Positions 38,301 through 47,000 of a stretch of 64,000 nucleotides of DNA are shown here, piece by piece. A program made the position numbers and the translations under genes. Location of the stretch: contig NZ_JARKNA010000004.1 of the NCBI RefSeq assembly GCF_029360765.1, forward strand, positions 62,001-126,000. Direction: 5' to 3'. Origin of the DNA: Terrimonas pollutisoli (lineage in GTDB: Bacteria > Bacteroidota > Bacteroidia > Chitinophagales > Chitinophagaceae). Within the stretch, counting starts at the first letter, position 1; each line of letters starts with the position of its first letter. A model generated the notes under the pieces. The model had not been told where the DNA came from and searched no databases. It worked only from the letters and a program-made list of their open reading frames with translations.

Positions 38301-38938
38301 CATTGGGAAATACCCAAACAGATCCGGGTGATTTAAAACGCATAGGCAATAGCAGTACCAGGTATCGGTTTGGGTTCAACCTGGATATGGATTGGAATAA
38401 TTTTGATTTTTCTGTGTTTCTGCAGGGGGTAGCAAAAAAAGATTTTTATCCGCACCATTACCTCTATTGGGGACCTTACCAGCAACCCTATGCGGGTGTT
38501 TATCCCTGGAACCTTGATTTCTATCGTGCCACTTCCGAAACCGGGGCCGATAGGGACAGGCATTCCAAATCGTATATAGCAGCCGGATTGGCGGATGCCA
38601 ATACCAATTCATATTTCCCGGTGCTGCAAGCCTGGCTGGCTGATAACAATTATACAACTAGCGGAGATGTCCGTTATGGATTGGATCTTCCGCAAACAAA
38701 GTATATGCTGAACGCAGCCTATTTACGTGTGAAAAACCTGACGGTTGGTTATACATTGCCGGCTGCGCTGACAAAACGATATAAGATCAGCCGTTTGCGG
38801 GTATTTGTTACCGGAGAAAACTTGTTTGAATTTTCTGAAATCAAAAAATATTTTGACCCCGAAGCCGTAGCAGATGGCTATGGTTGGGCTTATCCTTTCC
38901 AACGCAAATATGCAGTGGGTATTAATCTTGATTTCTAA
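35372..38938 (+). CDS. SusC-like TonB-dependent transporter with STN signalling domain, PUL 3
   Basis: 1188 residues from the ATG at 35372 ('MQKMLLLKWPGKEPGYRKLL'). The signal peptide is long, with core 'LTAFFLLMFCLQVSATGHS'. STN domain about 48-118 ('SLEKAFSLIEKETNFRFVYS'); carboxypeptidase-regulatory-like domain ('MVTGKVLNSLGEPLTGVSVQ'); SusC signature 'MNEVVVVGYGSQKK'; plug ('AAIYGARAAFGVVLITTKQG'); barrel to the terminal 'YAVGINLDF'. It should import the PUL 3 substrate and signal to the FecR upstream. The plug phrase 'GARAAFG' replaces the commoner 'GARGANG', a known subgroup variation. A shared intergenic element separates it from susD. Confidence 0.97.
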   Translation: MQKMLLLKWPGKEPGYRKLLLIMKLTAFFLLMFCLQVSATGHSQKISIKISRASLEKAFSLIEKETNFRFVYSDDYLPLNKRINIEANDWSIDKLLHEILGDTRLGYRMMANNLVVIAPTGSENNDIMVTGKVLNSLGEPLTGVSVQLKNTTLGTTTNAKGEFELKVPENAVLVFSFVGYTTQEIALDGRTSLSLSLTAIDNSMNEVVVVGYGSQKKINVTGAVDQVSGKELAKRPIANIFQGLQGLSPGLNITYSGGRPGSTPSINVRGVTTLTGGGASPLIVIDGIASATDDMLRLNPSDIASVTVLRDAASAAIYGARAAFGVVLITTKQGVSGGRQRISYNNYFSWSRSTVLPDMVTDPYIYSRVLETSTDNSPWDYVNYSDYHYQWAKERSENPSVEDTRIDPNDPNRWIYMGSNNWNDYFFNKTNSSQNHSLSFSGGSEIGRGKPFGYLISTDYTKENGLNKLAKDDWNRYGLRARLNFTPINGLKFDNNLNVYQTISSAPSYAITDLYYLQPTQVAKNPDGTWANTAAGRLGAQLTNGGRDDQNRFGFHNIFRGVVSLLNNDLQITGSASFKRELWKYNKDYKKYKIGYGPTDIREEGGSGSVTIRNGNVKHDVYDLYANYTKRLGNDHEFKLMAGYNQEEYIWSYEQASRDVLISSSLPYIGLTTGTAAIKSDYTTYALRSIFGRFNYTYKGRYIIEANGRRDGSSRFPKERRWGFFPSVSAAWIASDEPLLQSLTRHVPTLKFRASYGDLGNQSVSDFGYIQTLPTKPSSYLINNVFPVVIGEPDPRIPFHMAPLLQVDPDTYTWEKVTTFNVGTDIGLLKNKVQVGFDYYVRKTIGMLGPVAELPGVLGTSAPTQNSADLATKGFELSVGYRDNFNIASKPFGFGARFTLSDSRTKITRYKNDLLLLSDYRVGQYTDEIWGLESNGYFKTQDEINSLDESAIVPWGALDIVEGWPKYIDQNKDKKITLGNTQTDPGDLKRIGNSSTRYRFGFNLDMDWNNFDFSVFLQGVAKKDFYPHHYLYWGPYQQPYAGVYPWNLDFYRATSETGADRDRHSKSYIAAGLADANTNSYFPVLQAWLADNNYTTSGDVRYGLDLPQTKYMLNAAYLRVKNLTVGYTLPAALTKRYKISRLRVFVTGENLFEFSEIKKYFDPEAVADGYGWAYPFQRKYAVGINLDF

Positions 38939-38955
38939 GTGTTAAAAATCAGAAA

Positions 38956-39033
38956 ATGAAATGAGCCATAATCCGCCGCGGCGGACGAGCAACTTGTTCT
39001 AATAGCGATGAAAATTTTTATGGTGAATTCCAT
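38956..39033 (+). repeat. susC-susD intergenic element, copy 2
   Basis: Begins ATGAAATGAGCCATAA and ends GAAAATTTTTATGG-T-GAATTCCAT, matching the spacer at 1917-1988 of PUL 1 at both ends. The interior differs and here contains TCCGCCGCGGCGGA (perfect palindrome). It is followed by a TCCCGAA/TTCGGGA hairpin (39040-39057) typical of REP-like sequences. Confidence 0.55.
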
Positions 39034-39084
39034 AGCCTGTCCCGAAGCATTTCGGGATGACAAAAAAGCAATAAAGATATACAC

Positions 39085-40854
39085 ATGAAAAAAAATAATT
39101 TTTATATACTACTCTGCATGATGATAGCGGTTGTCTCATGCAAAAAAAACTTTATGGATCGTTTTCCGCAAACAGCTATTCCGCCCGATTTGTTTTTTAA
39201 GTCGGAAGAAGACCTGTCAATATACATTAATGGGTTAGTTTCATTGCCTGGCAGAGGTTCCTATGTAAGTGATCAGAATACGGATGATAAGGCAACTACC
39301 GGCGCACAGGAAATAAAATCTATGATGACGGGCACGCCTAATTCGCAAAATATCACCGGTGGATGGAGTTGGAGCCGCCTGCGGGATATTAATTATTTTC
39401 TGCAAAATTATAGCAGGGCTGATGCAACGCAGGAAGTAAAAGACCATTATGCAGGGCTGGCCCGGTATTACAGGGCGGAGTTTTATTTAGATAAAGTAAA
39501 AAGATTTTCAGATGTGCCCTGGTATTCCCGTGTACTTAACCCGGGCGATACGGTGGATTTATACAAGCCCCGTGACTCAAGGTCACTTGTTATCGACAGT
39601 GTAATGGCTGATCTCGAATTTGCTTCTGCACATGTGAAGGAGTCAGTACCTGTTGGTACACCCGGCAAGTGGGTAGTAAAATTGGTACATGCGAGAGCTG
39701 CATTATATGAAGGCACGTATCGGAAATATCATCCTGAATTGAATTTACAAAGCACGGCTAATAGTTTTTTGCAAAAAGCAGCACAGGTAGCTGATGAGAT
39801 AATCACATCAGGTAAATTCCAGTTAAACAGCGATTACGCCGCTCTGTTTAACAGCGCCAGCCTCGCAGGGAACAAAGAAGTTATTTTAGCTAACATATAC
39901 GATCAGGATCTGAATCGAAATGGTGGCAATAATGGTGTTATTAATAACTATGAGCAGTCCCCGGCCCGTGACCTTGTACAAACATATTTGATGATAGATG
40001 GCAGCCGGTTTACCGATCAGCCAGGGTATGAAACTTTTGGTTACGTGCAGGAATTTCAAAACAGGGATCCGCGTTTATCAAAAACACTAATGTATCCCGG
40101 TATAATACTTGCTCCGGCTACCACACCTTATGTTCTGCGATTCAATAAAAACTTTACGGCATATCACCAATTGAAAGGTTATATCAATACGACCGATGCA
40201 AAAGTGAACAATAGTGTTGACTTTCCTGCTTATCGGTTTGCAGAAGTGTTGTTGATTTACGCAGAAGCTTTGGCTGAACTTGAAACGTTGACCCAGGCAG
40301 ACCTGGATAAATCTGTCAACCTTTTAAGAAGCAGGGCTGGCATAACAACCCCACTCAATTTGGGATGGGCTAATGGAAATGTTGATCCGGTATTGGCGGC
40401 AAAATATCCGGATGTATCCGGAGCTAATAAAGGAGTGATACTGGAGATTCGCCGTGAGAGAAGAGTAGAGTTTGCTGCAGAAGGCCATCGTTTTGATGAC
40501 CTGATGAGATGGCATGCCGGCAAAGAATTAGAAAAAACACCTGAGGGAATGTATTTCCCCGGACTAGGTAACTATGATCTTACAGGGGATGGTATTCCTG
40601 ATATTGGTTTGATTGATAAGAATAGTTCTATTCCGTCTCCTAATCCCCAGGGTGGTATATTTTATTATAAAGCGGGCAATTTTGGAGAAAGCGGTGTTAC
40701 AGTCTATCTGAAAAATGGTAATAGCGGTGGCGCTATTGTTACTGATAACAAGCCCCGGCAATTTATTGATCCGAAATATTATTACCGTCCTATTCCTTTC
40801 AATCAAATTACCTTAAATCCAAATCTTGGCCCGCAATCATTTGGCTGGGATTAA
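39085..40854 (+). CDS. SusD-like surface binding lipoprotein, PUL 3
   Basis: 589 residues. Lipoprotein signal 'ILLCMMIAVVSCKKNF'. SusD features: 'YAGLARYYRAEFYLDKVKRF', 'YRFAEVLLIYAEALAELETL', 'ILEIRRERRVEFAAEGHRFD' and the C-terminal 'YYRPIPFNQITLNPNLG'. Its middle region has no recognisable resemblance to the PUL 1, 2 or 4 SusD proteins beyond the family core, in line with a different ligand. It should cap the upstream SusC and select the substrate. A terminator follows the gene, ahead of the phosphoesterases. Confidence 0.95.
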   Translation: MKKNNFYILLCMMIAVVSCKKNFMDRFPQTAIPPDLFFKSEEDLSIYINGLVSLPGRGSYVSDQNTDDKATTGAQEIKSMMTGTPNSQNITGGWSWSRLRDINYFLQNYSRADATQEVKDHYAGLARYYRAEFYLDKVKRFSDVPWYSRVLNPGDTVDLYKPRDSRSLVIDSVMADLEFASAHVKESVPVGTPGKWVVKLVHARAALYEGTYRKYHPELNLQSTANSFLQKAAQVADEIITSGKFQLNSDYAALFNSASLAGNKEVILANIYDQDLNRNGGNNGVINNYEQSPARDLVQTYLMIDGSRFTDQPGYETFGYVQEFQNRDPRLSKTLMYPGIILAPATTPYVLRFNKNFTAYHQLKGYINTTDAKVNNSVDFPAYRFAEVLLIYAEALAELETLTQADLDKSVNLLRSRAGITTPLNLGWANGNVDPVLAAKYPDVSGANKGVILEIRRERRVEFAAEGHRFDDLMRWHAGKELEKTPEGMYFPGLGNYDLTGDGIPDIGLIDKNSSIPSPNPQGGIFYYKAGNFGESGVTVYLKNGNSGGAIVTDNKPRQFIDPKYYYRPIPFNQITLNPNLGPQSFGWD

Positions 40855-40885
40855 ACACACTAAATGAGCAGTTAGTTTTGAGTTT

Positions 40886-40925
40886 ACAGGGAGGCCGTAT
40901 CAATTATGTGCTTCCCTGTTTTTTA
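40886..40925 (+). terminator. Rho-independent terminator after susD of PUL 3
   Basis: ACAGGGA (40886-40892) and TCCCTGT (40913-40919) form a 7-bp stem with a long loop, followed by six T. Same position relative to susD as in PUL 1, and would lower read-through to the enzyme genes. Confidence 0.65.
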
Positions 40926-40987
40926 TAAAGCAACGGAATAGTTTCATTACTTAATAATAGCAGTTAAAAAAATATTTTTTACAATTT

Positions 40988-42238
40988 ATGCAAAGAATCA
41001 GCGTACTCCTGGTAGCAGTTTGCATCAGCATGCAATTGTTTTCTCAAACCAAAAAGAAAGCAGTGTTTATTATTGCCGATGGTATTCCTGCGGATGTAAT
41101 TGAAAAATTAAAAACACCTGTACTGGATAGCATAGCTAAATCAGGTGGTTATGCCCGTGCTTATGTAGGCGGAGAGAAGAATGGTTATTCGCAAACGCCT
41201 ACTATTTCTGCCGTAGGTTACAACAGTTTGCTTACAGGTACCTGGGTCAATAAACATAATGTATGGGATAATGATATCGTAGCACCGAACTATAACTATC
41301 CTACTATTTTTCGTTTACTTAAAGCACAAGCACCGGAGAAGAAAACAGCTGTATTTTCAAGTTGGTTGGATAATCGCACCAAACTGGTGGGAGAGGGATT
41401 GACAGCTACCAATAATATCGAAGTAGATTATCATTTCGATGGTCTTGAACTGGATACTGTTAATTATCCGCATGACCGGGAAAGAAAGTTTATGAACAGG
41501 ATAGATGAAGCTGTTGCAAAAAAGGCGGCGGAATGCATTCAAAAAGAAAGCCCTGATCTTTCATGGGTATACCTGGAGTATACCGATGATATGGGTCATC
41601 ACTATGGCGACAGCAAACAGTTTTATGATGCAGTGGAAATAATGGATAAACAGGTGGGTCTTGTTTGGCAGGCTATTCAATACCGGATGAAACATTTCGA
41701 TGAAGACTGGCAGATCTATATAACTACCGATCATGGCAGAGATGCAGCTACTGGCAAGGGGCATGGCGGTCAATCAGACCGGGAACGTACAACATGGATA
41801 GTAACAAACGCTAAAGGATTGAACAGTTATTTTAAAAGCGGCCAATCCGCTGTTGTAGATATTATGCCTTCGATTGCTTCGTTTTTGGATATTATAATTC
41901 CCCGTGATCAGCAGATGGAGATAGATGGTATTCCATTAACCGGAAAACTGTCGGTTACTTCAGCACAGGCCCGTTATGAAAACGGGAACATAATCCTCAG
42001 TTGGAAAACAGCAGAAAAAAAAGGAAAAGCAAAAATATGGCTGACGGCCACCAATGATTATAAAAATGGCGGTAAGGATCACTATAAACTAATCAAAACA
42101 GTGCAGTTAAAAAAAGGTAAGACTATTATACCCGTAAGCGATCAATCATCAGGCTTCTATAAAATAGTGCTTGAAAGTCCGCATAATCTCATAAACCGAT
42201 GGGTGGACTTGTCCCCGGACAATGCCAAATTAAAATAA
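40988..42238 (+). CDS. Alkaline-phosphatase-superfamily phosphodiesterase/phosphatase
   Basis: 416 residues with signal 'LLVAVCISMQLFSQ'. Fold markers of the AP superfamily (NPP/type I phosphodiesterase branch): metal Asp D31 in 'AVFIIADGIPADV', the nucleophile Thr in 'SQTPTISAVGYNSLLTG' (T70-T72), 'YLEYTDDMGHHYG' with Asp and His, and 'YITTDHGRDAATG' with Asp-His. The last 100 or so residues ('ENGNIILSWKTAEKKGKAKI') form a small C-terminal beta domain. It should hydrolyse phosphomonoesters or diesters in the periplasm. Position right after SusC/SusD suggests the imported ligand carries phosphate; the exact bond cannot be read from the sequence. Confidence 0.85.
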   Translation: MQRISVLLVAVCISMQLFSQTKKKAVFIIADGIPADVIEKLKTPVLDSIAKSGGYARAYVGGEKNGYSQTPTISAVGYNSLLTGTWVNKHNVWDNDIVAPNYNYPTIFRLLKAQAPEKKTAVFSSWLDNRTKLVGEGLTATNNIEVDYHFDGLELDTVNYPHDRERKFMNRIDEAVAKKAAECIQKESPDLSWVYLEYTDDMGHHYGDSKQFYDAVEIMDKQVGLVWQAIQYRMKHFDEDWQIYITTDHGRDAATGKGHGGQSDRERTTWIVTNAKGLNSYFKSGQSAVVDIMPSIASFLDIIIPRDQQMEIDGIPLTGKLSVTSAQARYENGNIILSWKTAEKKGKAKIWLTATNDYKNGGKDHYKLIKTVQLKKGKTIIPVSDQSSGFYKIVLESPHNLINRWVDLSPDNAKLK

Positions 42239-42251
42239 CTCTTCCCGGGAG

Positions 42252-42294
42252 ATTTCTCAAAATTTGGATGATCCAAATTTTGAGAAATGTTTTT
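42252..42294 (+). terminator. Strong hairpin terminator after the alkaline-phosphatase-like gene
   Basis: A perfect 17-bp stem (arms 42252-42268 and 42272-42288) with a 3-base loop TGA, then GTTTTT. It is only 13 bases after the stop and 166 bases before the metallophosphoesterase ATG, so the latter may need its own promoter. Confidence 0.85.
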
Positions 42295-42460
42295 AACAAT
42301 GAAAACGACAAAGAAAAAATAATAAGATACTGAATTGAAGGCCTGATCATTTTTTGAATCGAGGGTGTTGTGAGAAAATAGAAAACGTTTTTCCCAATCA
42401 GTATCATAATGATAGAAAGAAAAAAATATAGCTGATAAGTTTTTTTGTAAAAGAATTATT

Positions 42461-43369
42461 ATGAAAAGGAGAGAATTATTAAAGCAGATAGGCACAACAG
42501 TAGGGGTTGTTGCATTGGGTGGCCAGGGCGTTGTTGCATCTGCTTCAGAACAAGTAGTCAAAAGAAAAAGAGTTTTACGCATAGCGCATATCACCGATGT
42601 ACATATCCGGCCTGAAGAAAATGCACCTGCCCGTTTTGTAAAATGCCTTGAAGAAATTAAAAATCACCAGGTTGATTTTTTCCTTAACGGAGGTGATACA
42701 ATATTCGCGGCTGACTACAACGATATTACCCGTGAAAGAGTAAATGAATTATGGAATATATGGCATGAAACTACCAAAGCGATCAATGGTTTTGAGATGC
42801 ATAGCTGCCTTGGTAATCATGATATGTGGTGGGCCGCACCAGACAAGCACGATGCGATGTACGGTAAAGATTATGTGGTGAAACAATTGGGAACTCCCGG
42901 CCGCTATTACAGCTTTGATAAAAAAGACTGGCATTTTATAATATTGGATAGCAACAATAAAAGCGCCGGATCACTGGATGAAGAACAACGCAGGTGGCTG
43001 GAAAAAGATTTGCAAACTGTTCCCAACGGCACACCCATTATTTGTCTGAGCCATTATCCCATACTGGCCGTATGTACACATGTAGTGGGTGGTAATCATA
43101 CGGACACTTCCTACATCACCGATCTCTTCTACAAACACCGGGATAAAAAAATCAATTGTTTAAGCGGCCATATTCATTTGCTGGACAATGCTGATTATAA
43201 CGGTGTAAAATATTTTTGTAATGGCTCTATGAGCGGGTTCTGGTGGGGCGAAGGTGATAAAGAATCCGCAGGTAAATACTATTATAAGGAAACGCCTCCC
43301 GGCTATGCTATCCTGGATTTGTTTGATGATGGTTCTGTAAAAAATCAATATTTCCCGCATTCCTACTAA
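42461..43369 (+). CDS. Metallophosphoesterase with Tat-type signal
   Basis: 302 residues. The N-terminus 'MKRRELLKQIG' plus a weakly hydrophobic stretch is a twin-arginine export signal, which would deliver a folded, metal-loaded enzyme. All calcineurin-like motifs are intact: D46-x-H48 in 'ITDVHIRP', 'NGGDT', 'CLGNHD' (N119-H120-D121), 'LSHYP' and 'LSGHIH'. Such enzymes bind two metals and cleave phosphomonoesters or diesters (e.g. purple acid phosphatase, GpdQ-like). With the preceding phosphatase it makes a two-step phosphoryl-removal module for PUL 3. A bidirectional terminator follows. Confidence 0.92.
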   Translation: MKRRELLKQIGTTVGVVALGGQGVVASASEQVVKRKRVLRIAHITDVHIRPEENAPARFVKCLEEIKNHQVDFFLNGGDTIFAADYNDITRERVNELWNIWHETTKAINGFEMHSCLGNHDMWWAAPDKHDAMYGKDYVVKQLGTPGRYYSFDKKDWHFIILDSNNKSAGSLDEEQRRWLEKDLQTVPNGTPIICLSHYPILAVCTHVVGGNHTDTSYITDLFYKHRDKKINCLSGHIHLLDNADYNGVKYFCNGSMSGFWWGEGDKESAGKYYYKETPPGYAILDLFDDGSVKNQYFPHSY

Positions 43370-43537
43370 AGGAAAGCGGGATTTATTTTCAAAAAGGAAA
43401 GCAGGTGAAAAAGTATAATGTGGGATCGAACCTGAAAATGATTTGTAGAAAAGGGATGGCAAACAGGGCCTTCAATACCTGATATTCCCGGACGGAATTC
43501 ATTTTTCACTGAAATCACCAGCGGTAACGAATCCGGC

Positions 43538-43584
43538 GGATAACAAAAAAGGCAATTTTTTAAAAATTGCCTTTTTTGTTATCC
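43538..43584. terminator. Bidirectional terminator after PUL 3
   Basis: A perfect 23-bp inverted repeat (arms 43538-43560 and 43562-43584) centred on one T. Inside it, GGCAATTTTT/AAAAATTGCC is flanked by A6 on the left and T6 on the right, the standard form of a terminator working both ways. On the minus strand it directly follows the tRNA-Leu 3' end fragment. Confidence 0.85.
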
Positions 43585-43596
43585 GTGCCCGGGACT
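43584..43596 (-). pseudogene. tRNA-Leu 3' end fragment
   Basis: AGTCCCGGGCACG on the minus strand is identical to the end of the remnant at 11473-11485 and like it is followed by a terminator. A T-loop-like TTCGAA lies a few bases upstream (43605-43610) but out of register. Too short to be a gene; either a decayed tRNA or an att-like scar. Confidence 0.4.
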
Positions 43597-44047
43597 AGCC
43601 AGAGTTCGAATTTTTTCCAGGAAGATTTCAAATCTATCTTGAAATATAAAAAGTTCGGATAATTTATTCAAATCAGGTTTGACGCTCAATCGCTTTCCCA
43701 AAAACTCAATATTCCACATCAAGGAGCTCGTCCACAATTATTTGCAGAATTAGCATTCTTCAAAAAATAACAAACAGAGACACTAAACAATTTTTTCATC
43801 AGAAGTTGGCAGTTTTTCTTGAGCGGTTTGAACGACATTGGTATAACGTTCAACCTGGGATTAGCAGAATATGAGGTTACCAGGCTCTGAAACAAATATT
43901 CTTTTTCATCAATTTGTTGAGGTACAAACCGAGCAGAAGGTTTCACGCTACAATTCAGGCCTAGCCTAACCTCTAAACTCTCAGATTAATATGCCCACTT
44001 GTTTGCATCTTACTATATTCGTAGTAATTTCTTAAAACGAATTTGCG
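43597..44047. other. 451-base region with possible gene debris
   Basis: No intact gene. On the + strand short protein-like stretches occur in different frames (43663-43767 and 43791-43871), interrupted by stops, as if a gene decayed here. A 75-codon minus-strand frame (43719-43946) overlaps them and has no recognisable family. With the adjacent tRNA-Leu fragment this may be the edge of an old insertion. Confidence 0.35.
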
Positions 44048-47000
44048 TTGCAAGTATCCTGCAAGCCATCCTTACTCCTTAAACAAGTTGTCCGTTTGTT
44101 CGGGCTTATAGTTGTTTCTTTACAAGCTGTTGTGCTTTGTGCACAAACCCGGCTTGAGTTTAACCATTTTACAATTGAGAATGGGCTGTCTTCATCTTCT
44201 GTTTTATCCATAACGCAAGATGCAAAAGGTTTTATCTGGGTTGGTACAATGGATGGACTAAACCGGTACGATGGGAATAAGGTAAAAATATTCAAGTCGT
44301 TTTATGCCAATAATCCAAAAGGGGCGAATTTAAAACTTACCTCCCTGTTAGCCGATGATCAGCAAATTTGGATTGGCACAAACAATGGTCTTTACCTGTA
44401 TAATAATCACACCGATTCATTTCGTGTTTTTTATCATCAACCTCTCAGTAAAAAAAGTATCAGTGATAATGTAATTAATTCACTCTATAAAGACAAGGCT
44501 GGTGTAGTTTGGGTTAGCACAGGAAATGGCTTAACCCGGGTAACAAAAGAGGGAGAAGCGTTTGTTTTTTTACCGTTTCTCCTGGACAATACGGAGTTTT
44601 CGAGAATAAATAATGTGTATGTAGTTATTGAAACCGAAAGTGGCAGAATGATGGCAGGAACAGATGCAGGTATTGTTAGTTTTTTACCAGCCGGAAAGAA
44701 CGGGAGTATTTCTGATGTAAGGCATATGTTACAAGGAAAGTCGGTTGTTTCCATAGCAAAAGACAAGCAACAGAATTACTGGGTTGGCATAAATGGAAAT
44801 GGGGTACTAAAACTTAATCGGCAATGGCAGCAGGTACGCCAATATGCACAGAATAATAATGAATATCCTCTCCTGAGTAACGTGATACGTAAAGTGTATG
44901 TTGATCGTAAAGGCCGTATATGGGTTGGTACATTAAAGGGATTAAATCTTATTGATCCTATTTCTGGAAAAGCAGAATCCTATGTGAGTAATGCAAACGA
45001 TCCGCAGACATTATATTTCAACTCGATCTATGATATTTTTGAAGACAGGCAAGGCAACATATGGCTTGCTACATTTTTTGGTGGTTTGAATTACGTAGAA
45101 GCTATTGCGAAACCATTTAAAGTTTACAGCAGTAACGGCACACAAAAAAGTGTGAGCAGTAATATTATCAGCGGAATTGTTGAAGATCAAAAAAAGAATC
45201 TTTGGATAGGAACTGAAGCAGAAGGGTTGAATTATTTCGACCGTAAAGCCAATGTGTTCAAATGGTACAAAGCCAATGGCGCAAACAAACGTGAAGCTTT
45301 AAGTTCAAACCTGGTAAAAGCAGTTCTTATAGATAAAGCAAATAATTTATGGGCGGGCACCTATAATGGAGGAGTAGACGTATTTAATCCGGCAGGACAT
45401 AAACTTAAGGAGTTTGGAAAGAGCAATGGAAAAAATAATAATCATTCAGATAAGGTACTTTGTTTAGCAAAAGATCATAAGAACCGTGTATGGATTGGAA
45501 CAGAGGATGCAGGCATTAGTATTTATGATTTCCAAAAAAACAAGGTTGCAGAATTTGAATCTGTTTACCCCGGGAAGAAGATGCCTACAATAGGTATTAA
45601 CTGCTTGCTGGAAGATTCGAAACGGAATATGTGGATAGGAACCGGGCATGGTTTATTTATGTTGGAGTTTGCAAGCAACAAGCTGATTCATTTTTTTCAA
45701 GGTAATAACGAGGACCAATTACAATCGGATGTTATTAATTGCCTGGCCGAAGATAAAAACGGTGTAATATGGATTGGAACACATGTTGGGCTGGCATCAT
45801 TTCATCTTACGCAGAAAAAAATTACTATATACACGGAAGCCAGTGGTTTGGCTGGAAATAAAGTAGTTGGTATTGTTGCCGATAACCAGGATAATTTGTG
45901 GATCAGTACAGAAAAAGGAATCAACTGTTTTGATGCTGCCAGGGCAAAATTTTATTTATTTAATACGTATGATGGATTGCCCGGCAATGTGTTCAACTTT
46001 CGTTCTTTTTTCAAAGACAGTAAAGGGCATATTTATTTTGGGGGCTATAAAGGTTTGGTAGAATTTGATCCGCAACAAATTAAAATGAACCTGGAAGAAC
46101 CAAACGTTGAGTTGACAGGGTTAAGTATTAACGGGGAAACGATCAACAGCAGGGATTCTTCCGGAATACTAAAGCAAAGTATTGCAGATGTGAAAGAGCT
46201 CACGCTTCGCTATAATCAAAACGTGCTTACACTCGATTATGCGGTATTGAATTTTATCAAGCCCTTAAAAAACAAATCGGCGTATATGCTGGATGGTTAT
46301 AACAAAAGCTGGGTTTATACAAATGATCATCATGCTGTATTTACAAATTTGCAACCGGGAAAATACCGCTTGCTGATTAAAGCTGCCAATAATGATGGCG
46401 TATGGAATAATGAATCTCACATGCTCACTGTGAAGATACTTCCTCCACCATGGAAAACCTGGTGGGCTTACACACTGTATGTACTCTTTCTATTGCTGCT
46501 CGCAACAGGTATCATTTATTTCTTTGTTTCAAGAACAGCATTGAAACGTAAGATCCGGTATGAGCATATGACAAACATTAAGCAACAGGAATTGCACCAG
46601 ATGAAAGTAGATTTCTTTACCCATATCTCACACGAAATAAGAACGCCGCTTACATTGATAGTAGGTCCTGCTGAAATGCTTCAAAATGTTTACGCAGGTA
46701 ACCCCACAGCTAAGAAAATGCTGGCAACAATTACGAGTAATGCTCAACGATTATTGAAACTGACCAATGACTTGCTCGACTTCAGAAAGGCTGATGCAGG
46801 GTACACGCAGTTAAAGATCAAAACAGCCAATATTGTAGAGTTTGTACAATCTGTTTTTGATAAGTTTACGCAAGTAGCCTCCGAAAAAAAGATCAATTTT
46901 AAATTTGAAAGTGAAGAGAAGAATATTCCTGTTTATTTCGATCCACATCATTTGGAAATTGTTATTACAAATCTGCTTTCGAACGCATTAAAATTTACTG

